Shown here: positions 24,868 to 35,438 of the stretch, in pieces
Layout of the letters: every line of letters starts with the position of its first letter
How positions within the stretch are numbered: position 1 is the first letter of the stretch
Origin: Lysobacteraceae bacterium
GTDB lineage: Bacteria; Bdellovibrionota; UBA1018; JAGTJX01
Reading direction: 5' to 3'
Assembly: GCA_023657465.1 (NCBI GenBank)
Contig: JAGTJX010000003.1
Span: 918,344 to 982,343 of the forward strand
Length of the DNA stretch: 64,000 bases
Notes under the pieces: generated by a model
The model's input: only the letters and a program-made list of their open reading frames with translations
Databases searched by the model: none
Told to the model about the DNA's origin: nothing
Translations under genes and position numbers: made by a program

Positions 24868-26464
24868 GTAACTTCTCAAACCCTGCCATCCACTGATCGC
24901 CATGATCTGCACGAGATAAGAAAAGTGGCACACGTCTACGAATAAAATCTTCCACTCTTGCCACCATCCCATACTCAAAGTGATACACGAACTGCTCATA
25001 GATGCAGGGGAATCCTTCAGGATCTGGAATTCTTGATGAACCTAGAATCTCGTCTACGCGTTTTCTATAACTCATAATATCGAGAGCCTCTGCTCCGTAC
25101 TCTTCCCACAGTCGCTCAGGTACTTGAATGGCTTGAACTGCAGCGACTCGTCTTGCTTGTGCGACGGACTTCGCATTGACTGAAAGATTAAACGGCTTCT
25201 TCGTCGACTTCTTGTATTTCGTATGAGGAGCGGCGAAGTTCATTATCTCTTCCGCCATTGTTCTGTGAGTAGTGTATTTCCCACCAGCGACCCAGACCAC
25301 TCCTCCAGGACCTACATCAATGTGATGTTCCCGTGAGATCTTCTGCAAACTATTGCCCCCCTCACCTTGATGAGGATTCACCAGTGGGCGCACTCCAACA
25401 TAGTGGCTCAGGATATCCGAAATACTAAGATGAAGTGACGGGAAAAATTGTTTGAGGAGATTCATGAGGTAATGAACATCACTCCCAGGAGCCGAATCCG
25501 TTCCAATATCAGAGGGTGCAGGAGAATCTGTTGTTCCTACGATTGTGACTCCTGCTCCTAAATCTCGTCTCGGCATCACAAACGAAATTCTTCCATCCGA
25601 AGGATTCGCCATGACCATCGCTCCTGGAACAGGAATCCTCGTCCAATCAAACACGAGGTGAATCCCAAGAGAAGGTTTGAGCACAGGCTTCCATTTTCCT
25701 TGAGGTCCAAGCAGTCCACCGACTTCATCAGTCCAAGGACCCGCGCAGACGATCACTTGCTTCGCACGAATCGAGATCTCAGATGTAGCTTGATCCAATT
25801 GATCTCTGACTTTGAAACCTTTAATGAGTTTATCTTCCCAAATCGGTTCGACAGCACGAACATAATTCGCACTTGCAACTCCACGCCTTTGAGCGCTACG
25901 CAGAATCTCAATCACCATGCGGTCATCCCACATCGATGCATCGTAGTAGAGGAATCCACCGAGAAGTTTCTTAGCATTGAGAAACGGAATGGCTTCAATG
26001 AATTTCCGTCTACCCAATCTCTTATGAAACCCTGGAGAGCGGAAAAGCGAAAGAGCATCGTATAGCCAGAGTCCAAGAGAGAGCTTCCACATGGGAGGTT
26101 TAGCTCCATCGAATACTGGAAAATAAAATGGAAGAGGACGGACGAGATGAGGAGAAGTTTTGAGCAAGAGTGCTCGCTCACTTAATGCTTCAAACACCAA
26201 ATTGAATTCTAGGTTTTCTAAATATCGAAGCCCGCCATGGATGAGTTTCGATGACCTGGAAGAAGTTCCGAACGCAAAATCATTCTGTTCGACGAGCGCA
26301 ACGGAAAGGCCTCTGTAAGCTGCATCTCTTGCAACAGCTGCTCCAGTAATTCCTCCGCCAATAATAAGAAGATCGAACTGTTCAACACGGAAGCGCGTGA
26401 GCGACTGAGTACGACTCTTGAGAGAAAAAGATCCAGGATTACTCTGCGATTGGGACACGAGCAT
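24851..26464 (-). CDS. glpD: Aerobic glycerol-3-phosphate dehydrogenase
   Basis: Membrane-associated FAD enzyme oxidising sn-glycerol 3-phosphate to dihydroxyacetone phosphate and passing electrons to quinone. 537 residues: FAD Rossmann motif IIGGGITGAAVARDAAYRG at about 34-52, then the GlpD signature SSRSSKLIHGGLRYLE, a substrate domain, and the C-terminal helical domain (about 400-537). The first 28 residues precede the fold and overlap the aspS 3' end by 26 bp, so a later start is possible. It follows aspS directly on the same strand. Confidence 0.94.
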   Translation of the reverse strand: MLVSQSQSNPGSFSLKSRTQSLTRFRVEQFDLLIIGGGITGAAVARDAAYRGLSVALVEQNDFAFGTSSRSSKLIHGGLRYLENLEFNLVFEALSERALLLKTSPHLVRPLPFYFPVFDGAKPPMWKLSLGLWLYDALSLFRSPGFHKRLGRRKFIEAIPFLNAKKLLGGFLYYDASMWDDRMVIEILRSAQRRGVASANYVRAVEPIWEDKLIKGFKVRDQLDQATSEISIRAKQVIVCAGPWTDEVGGLLGPQGKWKPVLKPSLGIHLVFDWTRIPVPGAMVMANPSDGRISFVMPRRDLGAGVTIVGTTDSPAPSDIGTDSAPGSDVHYLMNLLKQFFPSLHLSISDILSHYVGVRPLVNPHQGEGGNSLQKISREHHIDVGPGGVVWVAGGKYTTHRTMAEEIMNFAAPHTKYKKSTKKPFNLSVNAKSVAQARRVAAVQAIQVPERLWEEYGAEALDIMSYRKRVDEILGSSRIPDPEGFPCIYEQFVYHFEYGMVARVEDFIRRRVPLFLSRADHGDQWMAGFEKLLKSLA

Positions 26465-28268
26465 TCACCGAGATTGCTAGTTCCGCTAACTGATCAGGCA
26501 TCACACGTGAAGGAGATTCCGACATGAGATCAGTTCCCTTCTGAGTCTTAGGAAACGCCATCACATCACGGATCGGACCTACGCCACAAAGAATTGCAGC
26601 GAGTCTCTCCACTCCGAAAGCCAGTCCACCGTGGGGAGGAGTTCCGTAGGAGAGCGCATCAATAAAGAATCCAAACTTCTCGCGAGCTTCTTCAGTCGTG
26701 AGTCCCAAGAGCTTGAACATCGCTGCTTGAACATCTGAACGGAAAATTCTCAGAGATCCGCCACCGACTTCGACACCGTTAAGAACGAGATCGTAAGCTG
26801 AAGCTTCAAGCTTATCCATATTTCTACCCGCAACGAAGTCTTCGAAGAATTCAGGACGCGGAGAAGTGAACGGATGGTGACAAGCGTAGTATCTACCGTC
26901 ACGATCATCAAACTCAAGAAGTGGGAAACGAGTGACCCAGAGGAATGCGGGAGCACCCTCACCGAGCTTCGGCATCAAACCTAGTTTTGCACCCATCGAG
27001 AGGCGCACGCTACCTAGAGCATCAAATACAACTTTGTTCTTCGTGTCAGCGACGATGACGACGAGATCGCCTGGCTTCAGTGAGAATTTAGCTGCGAGTT
27101 CTGCCTTCTCAGTGTCAGTGAAAAACTTAGCTGCAGGAGATTGAAGCTCGCCTGTTGGCTGAACCTTGATCCAGAGCAATCCCTTAGCGCCGTAAGCAGT
27201 GGCTACAGCGGAGAGATCATCGAGATCTTTACGAGAGTACTTCTCAGCAGATCCTGGTGCTACAATCCCGCGCACTGAACCTGAGATTCCACGAGAACCT
27301 TTTACAAGAGCTGTTTTAAATACTTGGAATTCACTCTTAGCAAAAATTTCTGAGAGATCTTGCAGCTCTAAACCGAAACGCACATCAGGTTTATCAGAAC
27401 CGAAACGATCCATCGCCTCACGGTAAGGCATTCGAGGGAACGGAGCCTTGATCTCTATACCCAGAATCTGCTTCCAAAGTTTCTGCATCATCGACTCCAA
27501 GATTGGAAAGAAGGCTTCCTCATCTAAGAACGAAGTCTCAATATCGATTTGCGAGAATTCTGGCTGCCTATCTGCACGAAGATCTTCATCTCTGAAGCAG
27601 CGTGCGATTTGATAATAGCGATCCATCCCACTGATCATGAGCAATTGCTTCAGTGTCTGTGGAGATTGTGGAAGTGCGTAGAATGTCCCAGGGTTCAAAC
27701 GCGACGGAACGATGAAGTCACGTGCACCTTCTGGAGTTGATTTGTAGAGAATCGGTGTTTCCACTTCACAGAATCCATGTTCATCGAGGTGATTGCGCAC
27801 GATCGAGAGCATGCGGTGTCGAGTGAGTAAGTTTTTCTGCAAGATTGGGCGACGGAGATCGAGATAACGATACTTGAGCCTGGTCGTCTCTGCTGCATCG
27901 GTATCATCTTCAATCGGAAACGGTGGAGTCTTCGCTTCGCTCAAGATCACAAGCTCAGTGATCGCCACTTCGATATCCCCTGTAGGCATTTTTGAATTCT
28001 TCATTCCGTCTGGACGAGCACGCACTTTTCCGCGAGCCCAGATCACATACTCACCACGGAGTTTCTCGCCTCCACCGTGAGCATCCTTGTTGATATTCGG
28101 ATCAAAAACAATCTGAGTGAGGCCATAACGATCTCTGAGATCGATAAAAATGACGCCACCGTGATCTCGACGCTTCGCTACCCAACCGGTCAAATTAATT
28201 TCTTGGCCAAGATGTGATGATCTTAACTCTCCACAAGTGTGTGTTCTAATTGTACGTTTCGCAGACAT
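26439..28268 (-). CDS. aspS: Aspartyl-tRNA synthetase
   Basis: Class II synthetase of the bacterial type, 609 residues. The N-terminal OB anticodon-binding domain (about 1-110, GWVAKRRDHGGVIFIDLRD) is followed by the catalytic core with motif 2 (ARCFRDEDLRADRQPEFSQID) and a bacterial GAD insertion (about 300-425). Motif 3 (GGLAFGVERL) lies near residue 560. Whether it is discriminating or also charges tRNA-Asn cannot be told without gatCAB/asnS context. Divergent from msrA across 40 bp; overlaps glpD downstream. Confidence 0.96.
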   Translation of the reverse strand: MSAKRTIRTHTCGELRSSHLGQEINLTGWVAKRRDHGGVIFIDLRDRYGLTQIVFDPNINKDAHGGGEKLRGEYVIWARGKVRARPDGMKNSKMPTGDIEVAITELVILSEAKTPPFPIEDDTDAAETTRLKYRYLDLRRPILQKNLLTRHRMLSIVRNHLDEHGFCEVETPILYKSTPEGARDFIVPSRLNPGTFYALPQSPQTLKQLLMISGMDRYYQIARCFRDEDLRADRQPEFSQIDIETSFLDEEAFFPILESMMQKLWKQILGIEIKAPFPRMPYREAMDRFGSDKPDVRFGLELQDLSEIFAKSEFQVFKTALVKGSRGISGSVRGIVAPGSAEKYSRKDLDDLSAVATAYGAKGLLWIKVQPTGELQSPAAKFFTDTEKAELAAKFSLKPGDLVVIVADTKNKVVFDALGSVRLSMGAKLGLMPKLGEGAPAFLWVTRFPLLEFDDRDGRYYACHHPFTSPRPEFFEDFVAGRNMDKLEASAYDLVLNGVEVGGGSLRIFRSDVQAAMFKLLGLTTEEAREKFGFFIDALSYGTPPHGGLAFGVERLAAILCGVGPIRDVMAFPKTQKGTDLMSESPSRVMPDQLAELAISVNARVPIAE

Positions 28269-28308
28269 AGGATTTGTAGGTTATCATGAGTGAACAAAGG
28301 GGTCTTGG

Positions 28309-28923
28309 ATGAAAACAAATACGCTGCGCGTTATTTCAATGGTTTTGTTATCTTTTTTTGCGACTGAAGCACAAAACTCTTGGGCGAAGTCTAAGAAAAC
28401 ATCTCATAAGGGAAAAACCAAAATGTCAGAGACTCAAACTATAGTTCTAGGCGGCGGCTGTTTCTGGGGAGTCGAAGACTTGATCCGTAAGCAAGACGGC
28501 GTCGTGAAGACACTCGTGGGCTACACCGGAGGCAATGAAGCAGACGCAAAATACGAACGAGTGAAGAAGGGCAACACAGGCCACGTCGAGACTGTGCTAG
28601 TCGAATACGATCCTAAGAAACTAAAATTAGAAGAGTTATTGAAGTTCTTTTTCAAGCTCCACAACCCCACTACACTCAATCAGCAAGGCAACGACATCGG
28701 TTCACAATATAGAAGTGTGATTTTTGTTTCGTCTCAGGATCAGCGCGAAGTCTCAGAACGAGTGATCAAACTCGTGAATGAATCCAAACAATGGAAGTCA
28801 CCTGTGGTTACCGCCATTGAAGAGCTCAAGAATTTCTTTCCAGCCGAAGACTATCACCAAGACTATTTAATCAAAAATCCTGATGGCTACACCTGTCACT
28901 GGGTGAGGAAGATTACTTTCTAA
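28309..28923 (+). CDS. msrA: Peptide methionine-S-sulfoxide reductase, exported form
   Basis: Repairs methionine sulfoxide in proteins. 204 residues: an N-terminal hydrophobic signal (about 5-26) and Lys-rich linker, then the MsrA domain from about residue 42 with catalytic Cys51 in GGGCFWGVED, the conserved TTLNQQGNDIGSQYRS segment and YHQDYL. The signal suggests action in the periplasm; an internal Met39 would give a cytosolic form. It is a single gene followed by a hairpin. Confidence 0.93.
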   Translation: MKTNTLRVISMVLLSFFATEAQNSWAKSKKTSHKGKTKMSETQTIVLGGGCFWGVEDLIRKQDGVVKTLVGYTGGNEADAKYERVKKGNTGHVETVLVEYDPKKLKLEELLKFFFKLHNPTTLNQQGNDIGSQYRSVIFVSSQDQREVSERVIKLVNESKQWKSPVVTAIEELKNFFPAEDYHQDYLIKNPDGYTCHWVRKITF

Positions 28924-28930
28924 ATAAACC

Positions 28931-29017
28931 GGCACCGAAAATTTCGGGGCTAGAGATGCGCGCAATGTACCCTTTTCATCAAACGCATCTCCTCTCTCAC
29001 AAAAAATTTTCGGTGCC
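28931..29017. repeat. Nested inverted repeat downstream of msrA
   Basis: Perfect 14-bp arms GGCACCGAAAATTT (28931-28944) and AAATTTTCGGTGCC (29004-29017), with inner 8-bp arms GAGATGCG (28953-28960) and CGCATCTC (28984-28991). It begins 7 bp after the msrA stop. No clean T-run follows the outer arm, so it is an mRNA-end stabiliser, a terminator of unusual shape or a small palindromic repeat element. Confidence 0.7.
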
Positions 29018-29255
29018 TAGCCTACTTCAATGCCTGTCCCGCACAGCCATTTTTTTTTACCGCCTTGTACTTCTTGTACTAGTCAAAAAGCAAACAACAT
29101 ACCAACTCTCAAAACCGTTCATGACGCATAAAACTGGAAATGAAGCAGGTTCATGACGTGACTAGCCCATGCTTGGTTTCATTTTGAACCACCCAGCACG
29201 GTTATTTTTTCACATTCTCATTGCAACTATACGCAGTTTGGGTAGGCTAGGTGCC
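29018..29255. other. Non-coding stretch before the FKBP lipoprotein gene
   Basis: Together with the msrA hairpin, this makes about 330 bp without a supported gene. It contains the direct repeat GTTCATGACG at 29117-29126 and 29149-29158 (32-bp period) and a tandem CTTGTACTt/a pair near 29065-29082. Either could be an operator, but neither is convincing alone. The reading frame upstream of 29256 lacks coding character, so I treat it as the leader and promoter region of the FKBP gene. Confidence 0.4.
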
Positions 29256-29699
29256 ATGAGAACACTTTATATTTTAGCCATCGCTTTGATTTTTTCTGCC
29301 TGTGAGAAAAAACCTGAAGGCGAAGCGACATCGCAAACCGCGCCAGGAGTAAAAGCATCCATGACAAACGCAACTCAACTCAAAATCGAAGAAATCAAAA
29401 TAGGATCAGGCAAAGAAGCTGTCGCAAAGAAGCAAATTGTCGTTCACTACACAGGAACCCTAACCAATGGGAAAAAATTTGACTCATCGCTAGATCAAAA
29501 TCGTGGACCGTTTAGCTTTACACTAGGCGTCGGACAAGTGATCAGAGGATGGGACGAAGGTTTTGCTGGAATGAAAGTGGGCGGTAAACGAAAACTGACC
29601 ATCCCACCGCAAATGGCCTACGGCGAACGCGGTGCAGGAGATGTTATTCCACCAAATTCTACTTTGATTTTCGATGTAGAACTTTTAGATGTGAAGTAA
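29256..29699 (+). CDS. FKBP-type peptidyl-prolyl isomerase, lipoprotein
   Basis: 147 residues from the ATG at 29256; the frame is open to 29169 but the extension would bury the signal. The lipoprotein signal [16 protein letters not shown] has the lipobox FSAC (Cys16). An FKBP domain follows (about 45-147): [41 protein letters not shown] and [25 protein letters not shown], with the aromatic proline-binding pocket complete. It is likely an envelope-anchored foldase. The histone gene starts 26 bp later on the same strand. Confidence 0.92.
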   Translation: MRTLYILAIALIFSACEKKPEGEATSQTAPGVKASMTNATQLKIEEIKIGSGKEAVAKKQIVVHYTGTLTNGKKFDSSLDQNRGPFSFTLGVGQVIRGWDEGFAGMKVGGKRKLTIPPQMAYGERGAGDVIPPNSTLIFDVELLDVK

Positions 29700-29725
29700 G
29701 AATAAACGAAAGGGACGATAAAACC

Positions 29726-29920
29726 ATGACTGAAAATGCAAGCGAAACACTAATTGTAGTATCCAAATTAAAAAATTACATACGCGAGAAATCCGGAATG
29801 AACACCTCTGCAGCAGTTGCAGAAGTTCTTTCTGCGAAAATCCGCATGATGTGCGATATGGCAGTTGAAAACGCGAAAAAAGACGGCCGTAAGACCGTTA
29901 TGGATCGCGATTTCGGCTAA
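29726..29920 (+). CDS. Bacterial histone-fold protein (Bdellovibrio HBb/Bd0055 type)
   Basis: 64-residue protein with a single histone fold: a short alpha1 (VVSKLKNYIREKSG), the long alpha2 (SAAVAEVLSAKIRMMCDMAVENAKKDG) and alpha3 with the histone-typical RKTVMDRDF, where Arg-Lys-Thr before alpha3 matches the DNA-contact RT pair of archaeal histones. Known HBb from Bdellovibrio bacteriovorus is about this size and an abundant chromatin protein; the match to that group is by recognition of pattern, not alignment. Ribosome binding site AAAGGGA (29709-29715 region). It lies after an FKBP gene and before sucA, with a strong terminator downstream that keeps it separate from the TCA operon. Confidence 0.85.
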   Translation: MTENASETLIVVSKLKNYIREKSGMNTSAAVAEVLSAKIRMMCDMAVENAKKDGRKTVMDRDFG

Positions 29921-29947
29921 TTTCGTTTTTTAAAAATTTTTAAGTTC

Positions 29948-30006
29948 AAAGCCCAAAGTTGGACGGAAGATGAAAATCTCACCGAACCCGATTTTGGGCT
30001 TTTTTC
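29948..30006 (+). terminator. Intrinsic terminator after the histone gene
   Basis: Stem AAAGCCCAAA (29948-29957) with TTTGGGCTTT (29993-30002), continuing into a T-rich run to 30006. The 35-nt loop contains a small inner pairing (CGG / CCG). It lies 28 nt after the histone stop and upstream of sucA, so it separates the two transcripts. Confidence 0.8.
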
Positions 30007-30018
30007 TTATCGAAATCA

Positions 30019-30047
30019 TTGAAGTTTCCTCCTCCAAAAGATAAAGT
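30019..30047 (+). promoter_or_regulatory. Candidate sigma-70-type promoter for sucA-sucB-lpd
   Basis: TTGAAG (30019-30024), 17-bp spacer, TAAAGT (30042-30047); four of six bases match in each box. The start would fall about 5 nt before the sucA ATG at 30060. That fits the absence of a ribosome binding site there and suggests an almost leaderless mRNA. Confidence 0.35.
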
Positions 30048-30059
30048 TCACTCACCATC

Positions 30060-32804
30060 ATGTCTGTCCATAACCTGACCTACTTAAAGAGCATCAATGT
30101 CGATTACATAGAAGAACTCTATGACCGTTATCTGGACACACCTGAATCCATCGACCCTACTTGGAAAAGTTTTTTCGACGGTCTCAATTTAGGAACGATC
30201 ACTGCCCTTTCAGTAGATTCAGATGAATCAGCTACTGATGTGAATTGGGAAAACGAAATCAAAGTCTACCAACTCATCCAAGCTTACAGAGAAAAAGGCA
30301 GACTCTGCGCAGATCTCAATCCATTGAAGGCCCCGCTCATTTCTCATCCAGCATTAGAACTCGCGCGCTACGGATTAACACCTTCACAACTCTCTGAGAC
30401 TTTTCGTGTGGGAGCACAAATTGGTTTAGGCGGAGCATCACTCGCTGACATCATCGCTAAACTCAAAAAGATCTATTGCGGCACCATCAGCGCAGAAATT
30501 GCAGTCATCGGCTCTTCAGAAGAACGCAACTTCATTCAAAGCAGAATTGAATCGATTGCAGGTACTCCTTCACTCGATGCAGAAACCAAAAAATATATTT
30601 TGAAACGACTGAGCGCATCTGAAGGTTGGGAAAAATTCCTACACACTCGCTACGTTGCTAAAAAACGTTTCTCCATTGAAGGTGTAGAAGCTCTCATTCC
30701 TGCTCTAGACGCGATCATGGAAAAAGGTGTCGAACTCGGTGTCGATGGATTCATCATGGGGATGGCTCACCGAGGGCGCTTGAATGTCCTCATCAATACT
30801 TTCGGTAAGAAGCCAGAATACCTACTTTCAGAATTCGAAGACAATTACGAGAGAAACCCTGAAACAGGCGATGGAGATGTGAAGTATCACAAAGGTTACT
30901 CTTCTCACTTCACCACTCGTTCAGGCAAAAAAGTAGAAATCGATCTCGCATTCAATCCTTCACATCTTGAATTCGTCAATCCTGTCGTGCAAGGAATGGC
31001 TCGAGCCAAACAAGATCGCGATAACGGAAACTTCGCCCCCATCATCATGCACGGTGATGCTGCGTTTGCAGGCCAAGGAGTAGTCTACGAAACTCTGACT
31101 CTCTCGATGATTAAGGCCAACCAAGTCGGTGGCACGATCCATATCATTACTAACAACCAAATCGGATTCACCACTGATATTGAAGACGCAAGATCCACAA
31201 CGTTCGCATCTGACCTCGCTCGCATGCTGGAAGTCCCCATCGTTCACGTGAATGGTGATGATCCAGAAGCAGTTTGGTTTATTTCACAACTTGCTATCGA
31301 GTACAGACAGAAATTCAAAAAAGACTTCTTCATCGATCTCATTGGATACCGAAGATACGGTCACAACGAAGGCGATGAACCTGCATTCACTCAACCGCTG
31401 ATGTACAAGACGATTTCATCACATCCGAGCCCACGAGCTGTTTATGCAACGAAGCTCGCTGATACTGGAATCGTGGATCAAGCGACATCACAATCGTGGT
31501 TTGATGCAGAACTAGAAAAACTCACTGAAGCGCAGACCAAGATGCGCACAGAGAAAATCCTGCCTAAGATTTATACTCTTGAAGGAAAGTGGACTGGACT
31601 CAAGCGCGGAACGATTGATGACTTCTTCGTCCCCGTTACCACTCGCGTGTCCCGCACGGAACTCACTGCAGTTGCAGAAAAAATAAATAAATTCCCTGCA
31701 GGATTCAAACTCCACTCTAAGCTTGCTCGCGTGTTTGAACCTAGATTGAAAGCGATTCAAGACGGCAAAGAAATCGACTGGGCTAATGGAGAGACACTCG
31801 CATACGCAACACTCCTTAATGAAGGCACTTCTGTCAGATTCTCAGGCCAAGATGTCGAGCGCGGTACGTTCACACACCGCCATGCAGTTCTACATGATTC
31901 TGAGACGGGCGAAGTTTATAGACCTCTTGATCATCTGAATCCTAAACAAGGTAAGTTAAGAATTTATAATTCCAACCTCACTGAGACGGGTGCCATGGGG
32001 TTTGAATACGGATACTCACTCACGGATCCTACTGCACTCACAATTTGGGAAGGTCAGTTCGGAGACTTCGCTAACGGCGCACAAGTCATCATCGATCAGT
32101 TCTTAGCCGCTTCAGAGAGTAAGTGGTCACGAATGAGTGGACTCACTCTCCTACTCCCACACGGATACGAAGGCCAAGGCCCAGAGCACTCAAGTGCCCG
32201 CTACGAGAGATTCTTACAGCTCGCAGCCCAAGGCAACATGTCGGTTTGCAATCTCACGACTTCCGCGCAAATTTTCCATGCACTTAGACGCCAAGTAAAA
32301 TGGAAGATGAGGAAACCTCTCATCATTATGTCGCCTAAGTCTCTCCTTCGTCAGGCACATTCCAAGATTGAAGAGTTCACGAATCAAGACTTCCAAGAAG
32401 TGATTGCTGATCCACTCGTCCAATCGGGAGCAAAAACCGTGCTCCTCTGCTCAGGAAAAATTTATTATGAACTCGCAGCTGAGCGAGAAGCTAAGGGTCG
32501 CAAGGATCTTGCAATTGTTCGTATTGAGCAAGTTTATCCATGGCCTGAAGTCAAACTCGCTCCGATCTTAAAGAAGCATCCTGGAGCAAAAGTGTATTGG
32601 ATCCAAGAAGAACCACGCAACATGGGAGCATGGTCATTCGTGTTTAATACCTGGATGGGTGGACTCGATGATTCTGGCGCTCGTATGGGTGTGAACAAGA
32701 TTGAGTACATTGGCCGTAATGCAAGATCTTCACCTGCTGTGGGATCAGAAAAAATTCATAAGTTAGAACAAAAAGAAATTCTGGAAAGAGGAATACAATC
32801 ATGA
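30060..32804 (+). CDS. sucA: 2-oxoglutarate dehydrogenase E1 component
   Basis: Thiamine-diphosphate enzyme that decarboxylates 2-oxoglutarate and succinylates the lipoyl arm of SucB in the TCA cycle. 914 residues, typical length. An N-terminal E2-binding segment ([20 protein letters not shown]) is followed by [11 protein letters not shown], the TPP/Mg site [11 protein letters not shown] with [16 protein letters not shown], and the C-terminal transketolase-type pyrimidine and C domains ending near [10 protein letters not shown]. It overlaps sucB by 4 bp (ATGA), the first gene of a three-gene operon. Confidence 0.97.
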   Translation: MSVHNLTYLKSINVDYIEELYDRYLDTPESIDPTWKSFFDGLNLGTITALSVDSDESATDVNWENEIKVYQLIQAYREKGRLCADLNPLKAPLISHPALELARYGLTPSQLSETFRVGAQIGLGGASLADIIAKLKKIYCGTISAEIAVIGSSEERNFIQSRIESIAGTPSLDAETKKYILKRLSASEGWEKFLHTRYVAKKRFSIEGVEALIPALDAIMEKGVELGVDGFIMGMAHRGRLNVLINTFGKKPEYLLSEFEDNYERNPETGDGDVKYHKGYSSHFTTRSGKKVEIDLAFNPSHLEFVNPVVQGMARAKQDRDNGNFAPIIMHGDAAFAGQGVVYETLTLSMIKANQVGGTIHIITNNQIGFTTDIEDARSTTFASDLARMLEVPIVHVNGDDPEAVWFISQLAIEYRQKFKKDFFIDLIGYRRYGHNEGDEPAFTQPLMYKTISSHPSPRAVYATKLADTGIVDQATSQSWFDAELEKLTEAQTKMRTEKILPKIYTLEGKWTGLKRGTIDDFFVPVTTRVSRTELTAVAEKINKFPAGFKLHSKLARVFEPRLKAIQDGKEIDWANGETLAYATLLNEGTSVRFSGQDVERGTFTHRHAVLHDSETGEVYRPLDHLNPKQGKLRIYNSNLTETGAMGFEYGYSLTDPTALTIWEGQFGDFANGAQVIIDQFLAASESKWSRMSGLTLLLPHGYEGQGPEHSSARYERFLQLAAQGNMSVCNLTTSAQIFHALRRQVKWKMRKPLIIMSPKSLLRQAHSKIEEFTNQDFQEVIADPLVQSGAKTVLLCSGKIYYELAAEREAKGRKDLAIVRIEQVYPWPEVKLAPILKKHPGAKVYWIQEEPRNMGAWSFVFNTWMGGLDDSGARMGVNKIEYIGRNARSSPAVGSEKIHKLEQKEILERGIQS

Positions 32805-34021
32805 AACATGATGTAAAAGCACCAAGCGTTGGAGAATCCATCACTGAAGTTAGCATTCTCAAATGGGCTAAACAAAACGGCGAATACGTGAAAAACGGAG
32901 ATCTCCTCATGGAGATTGAATCGGATAAGGCCACAGTCGAAATCGTCGCAGAAGCTTCCGGTGGACTCACGATTTTGAAACCAGCTGGAGAGCGCGTGAC
33001 CATCGGTACTGTGTTAGCTCAGATTGATGACACGATTAAAGCGAGTGATGCGAAGGTTGTTGTAACGCCTTCCGCTACTAAAACTGTGATAGCACAGTCC
33101 TCTGGAGCTCCTCGCCAGACTGCTTCGCAGTCTACCTCGGGCTCACTTGCACCTTCAGTACGCAAAGCCGTTGTAGAAAATAATTTGAATCCTAATTCCA
33201 TCCCTGCATCTGGCCGCGGTGGGCGTCTCACCAAAGGTGATGTGCTCGCATTCTTAGCGGGCGGATCCAGCGCACAACGTTCAATCGGTGTTCCAAAATC
33301 GAACGATCAACCCGGCGATCGTAGAGTCAAAATGAGTTTACTCCGTCAGCGCATCGCTGAGCGCCTCGTCATGGCTCAGCATACTGCTGCAATCCTCACC
33401 ACATTCAATGAATGTGACATGGGCAAGGTCATGGAATTAAGAACCAAATATAAAGACAAATTCAAAGCCAAGTATGGTGTCTCCTTAGGATTCATGTCGT
33501 TCTTCACTCGTGCATGCATCGAAGCTCTCAAAGTTGTTCCAGAAGTGAATGCTACGATTGATGGTGATGAGATCCTCTATCACGATTACCAAGATGTAGG
33601 TGTCGCTGTTGGGACAGAGCGAGGACTCGTTGTTCCTGTGCTCCGTGCAGCTGGCAAAATGTCTATCGTCGATATCGAAAAAGAATTAGCAGCCCTTGCA
33701 GTTAAAGCTCGCGACGGAAAATTATCCGTTGCTGACATGTCAGGTGGAACATTCACGATTTCTAACGGTGGTGTGTACGGATCTCTCATGAGCACTCCGA
33801 TATTGAATCCACCTCTAGCAGGAATCTTGGGCATGCATAAGATTCAAGATCGTCCGATGGCAGTGAACGGCAAAGTAGAGATCCGTCCTATGATGTATCT
33901 TGCCCTCTCTTATGATCACCGCTTGATCGACGGCAAAGGAGCAGTGACTTTCCTAGTGACTGTGAAGGACATGATCGAAAATCCTGAAAAAATGGGATTG
34001 GATGTGCTCAATGGACTCTAA
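32801..34021 (+). CDS. sucB: Dihydrolipoyl succinyltransferase (E2 of 2-oxoglutarate dehydrogenase)
   Basis: Core of the 2-oxoglutarate dehydrogenase complex. 406 residues: one lipoyl domain (1-77) with the lipoylated Lys43 in ESDKATVE, an Ala/Ser/Thr-rich hinge, the E1/E3-binding domain (about 115-150, [13 protein letters not shown]...[12 protein letters not shown]), and the catalytic acyltransferase domain (about 175-406) ending with the active-site [14 protein letters not shown]. Start overlaps the sucA stop; lpd begins within its last codons. Confidence 0.97.
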   Translation: MKHDVKAPSVGESITEVSILKWAKQNGEYVKNGDLLMEIESDKATVEIVAEASGGLTILKPAGERVTIGTVLAQIDDTIKASDAKVVVTPSATKTVIAQSSGAPRQTASQSTSGSLAPSVRKAVVENNLNPNSIPASGRGGRLTKGDVLAFLAGGSSAQRSIGVPKSNDQPGDRRVKMSLLRQRIAERLVMAQHTAAILTTFNECDMGKVMELRTKYKDKFKAKYGVSLGFMSFFTRACIEALKVVPEVNATIDGDEILYHDYQDVGVAVGTERGLVVPVLRAAGKMSIVDIEKELAALAVKARDGKLSVADMSGGTFTISNGGVYGSLMSTPILNPPLAGILGMHKIQDRPMAVNGKVEIRPMMYLALSYDHRLIDGKGAVTFLVTVKDMIENPEKMGLDVLNGL

Positions 34022-35435
34022 ATTTGACTTAATCATCATCGGCGGCGGTCCTGCTGGATACACAGGAGCAATACGTGCAGCTCAGCTCGGAATGAAAGTC
34101 GCTTGCGTAGAGGGTCGTTCGGAAAAAACCTTCGGCGGCACTTGCGTGAACGTCGGATGCATTCCCTCTAAGGCACTTCTTGATTCCTCTGAACATTATT
34201 ATCACGCCAGAACGAAGCTCTCGAAACACGGAGTCATCGTTGAAAACGTGAAGCTTGATCTCACTCAGATGATGAAGCGCAAAGACGATGTCGTGAGACA
34301 ACTCACCAACGGCATCAACTTTCTCATTAAGAAAAATAAAATTGAACCCGTCTTAGGATTCGGAAAACTCATCCAAGGTAAGGGTGATGTGAAGAAGGTC
34401 GAAGTGGCTCTCCTTGATGGTACGAAGCGACTCTTGGAAGCTCCGAAAGTCATGTTAGCAATGGGCTCTGATATCGTTGAGCTCCCCTTCATGAAATTCG
34501 ATGGTAAGAAAATCGTATCTTCTACAGAAGCGCTGAGCTTGCCTACTGTCCCTAAGAACTTCGTTGTCATCGGTGGTGGTTACATCGGTCTTGAGATGGC
34601 TTCTGTCTGGGCGAGATTAGGATCCAAAGTTACTGTTATAGAATTCCAAGATCGAATCGTCCCTAACATGGACATCCAAACCGGTAAGGAACTCTACAAG
34701 ATCCTCATGAAGCAAGGTATCGAGTTTAAACTCGCACACAAATGCCTAGGCTCAAAACCTTCAGGCAGTGGTGTTGAAGTCGAGATTGAAGAGATCGTTA
34801 CAGGGAACAAATCTAAACTTCCTGCAGACGTCGTACTCGTATCCACAGGCCGTAAACCTTTCACTAAGAATTGCGGCTTAGAGGAAAACGGAATCGCGAT
34901 GGACAAGCAAGGTCGCTTGATCATCAATGAACACTTTGAAACCAATCTTCCTGGCGTTTACGCTGTCGGAGACATTGTCGCAGGCCCGATGCTCGCTCAC
35001 AAAGCCGAAGAAGAAGCCTCAGCTGCAGCAGAAATCATGGTAGGCCAAGCAGGTCACGTGAACTACGATCTCATCCCGGGTGTTTGTTATACTTGGCCTG
35101 AGATTGCATTTGTCGGACTCACTGAAGAACAATGCAAAGAAAAAAGCATTCAGTACAAAGTAGGCTCCATGCCATTCATGGCAAACGGTAGAGCCAAGGC
35201 TATGGAAGAAACCGAAGGGTTCGTGAAGATCATCGCTGACAGCAATACTGACAGAGTGCTTGGTGTTCACATCATCGGTCCACGCGCATCTGAGATGATT
35301 GCTGAAGCAGTCGCAGTGATGGAATTCGGTGGATCAGCTGAAGACATCGCACGTACTTGCCACGCTCACCCGACTCTTCCTGAAGTGATGAAGGAAGCTG
35401 CTCTTGATGTAGCGAAGCGTAGAATCAATCTCTAA
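34011..35435 (+). CDS. lpd: Dihydrolipoyl dehydrogenase (E3)
   Basis: FAD/NAD enzyme that reoxidises the lipoyl groups of SucB. About 474 residues from the ATG at 34011, inside the sucB end; an ATG three codons earlier at 34002 is an alternative. FAD motif [15 protein letters not shown], redox disulfide [16 protein letters not shown] motif [14 protein letters not shown], second FAD motif VYAVGDI, and the dimer-interface catalytic pair CHAHPTLPE. This completes the 2-oxoglutarate dehydrogenase operon; the E3 may also serve other complexes. It ends 3 bp from the convergent lipoprotein gene. Confidence 0.96.
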   Translation: MDSKFDLIIIGGGPAGYTGAIRAAQLGMKVACVEGRSEKTFGGTCVNVGCIPSKALLDSSEHYYHARTKLSKHGVIVENVKLDLTQMMKRKDDVVRQLTNGINFLIKKNKIEPVLGFGKLIQGKGDVKKVEVALLDGTKRLLEAPKVMLAMGSDIVELPFMKFDGKKIVSSTEALSLPTVPKNFVVIGGGYIGLEMASVWARLGSKVTVIEFQDRIVPNMDIQTGKELYKILMKQGIEFKLAHKCLGSKPSGSGVEVEIEEIVTGNKSKLPADVVLVSTGRKPFTKNCGLEENGIAMDKQGRLIINEHFETNLPGVYAVGDIVAGPMLAHKAEEEASAAAEIMVGQAGHVNYDLIPGVCYTWPEIAFVGLTEEQCKEKSIQYKVGSMPFMANGRAKAMEETEGFVKIIADSNTDRVLGVHIIGPRASEMIAEAVAVMEFGGSAEDIARTCHAHPTLPEVMKEAALDVAKRRINL

Positions 35436-35438
35436 ATC

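Noticed and set aside
29117..29158. Direct repeat GTTCATGACG as a CRISPR-like or operator array
   Set aside because: Only two 10-bp copies without similar flanks; too little for an array and only a weak operator candidate.
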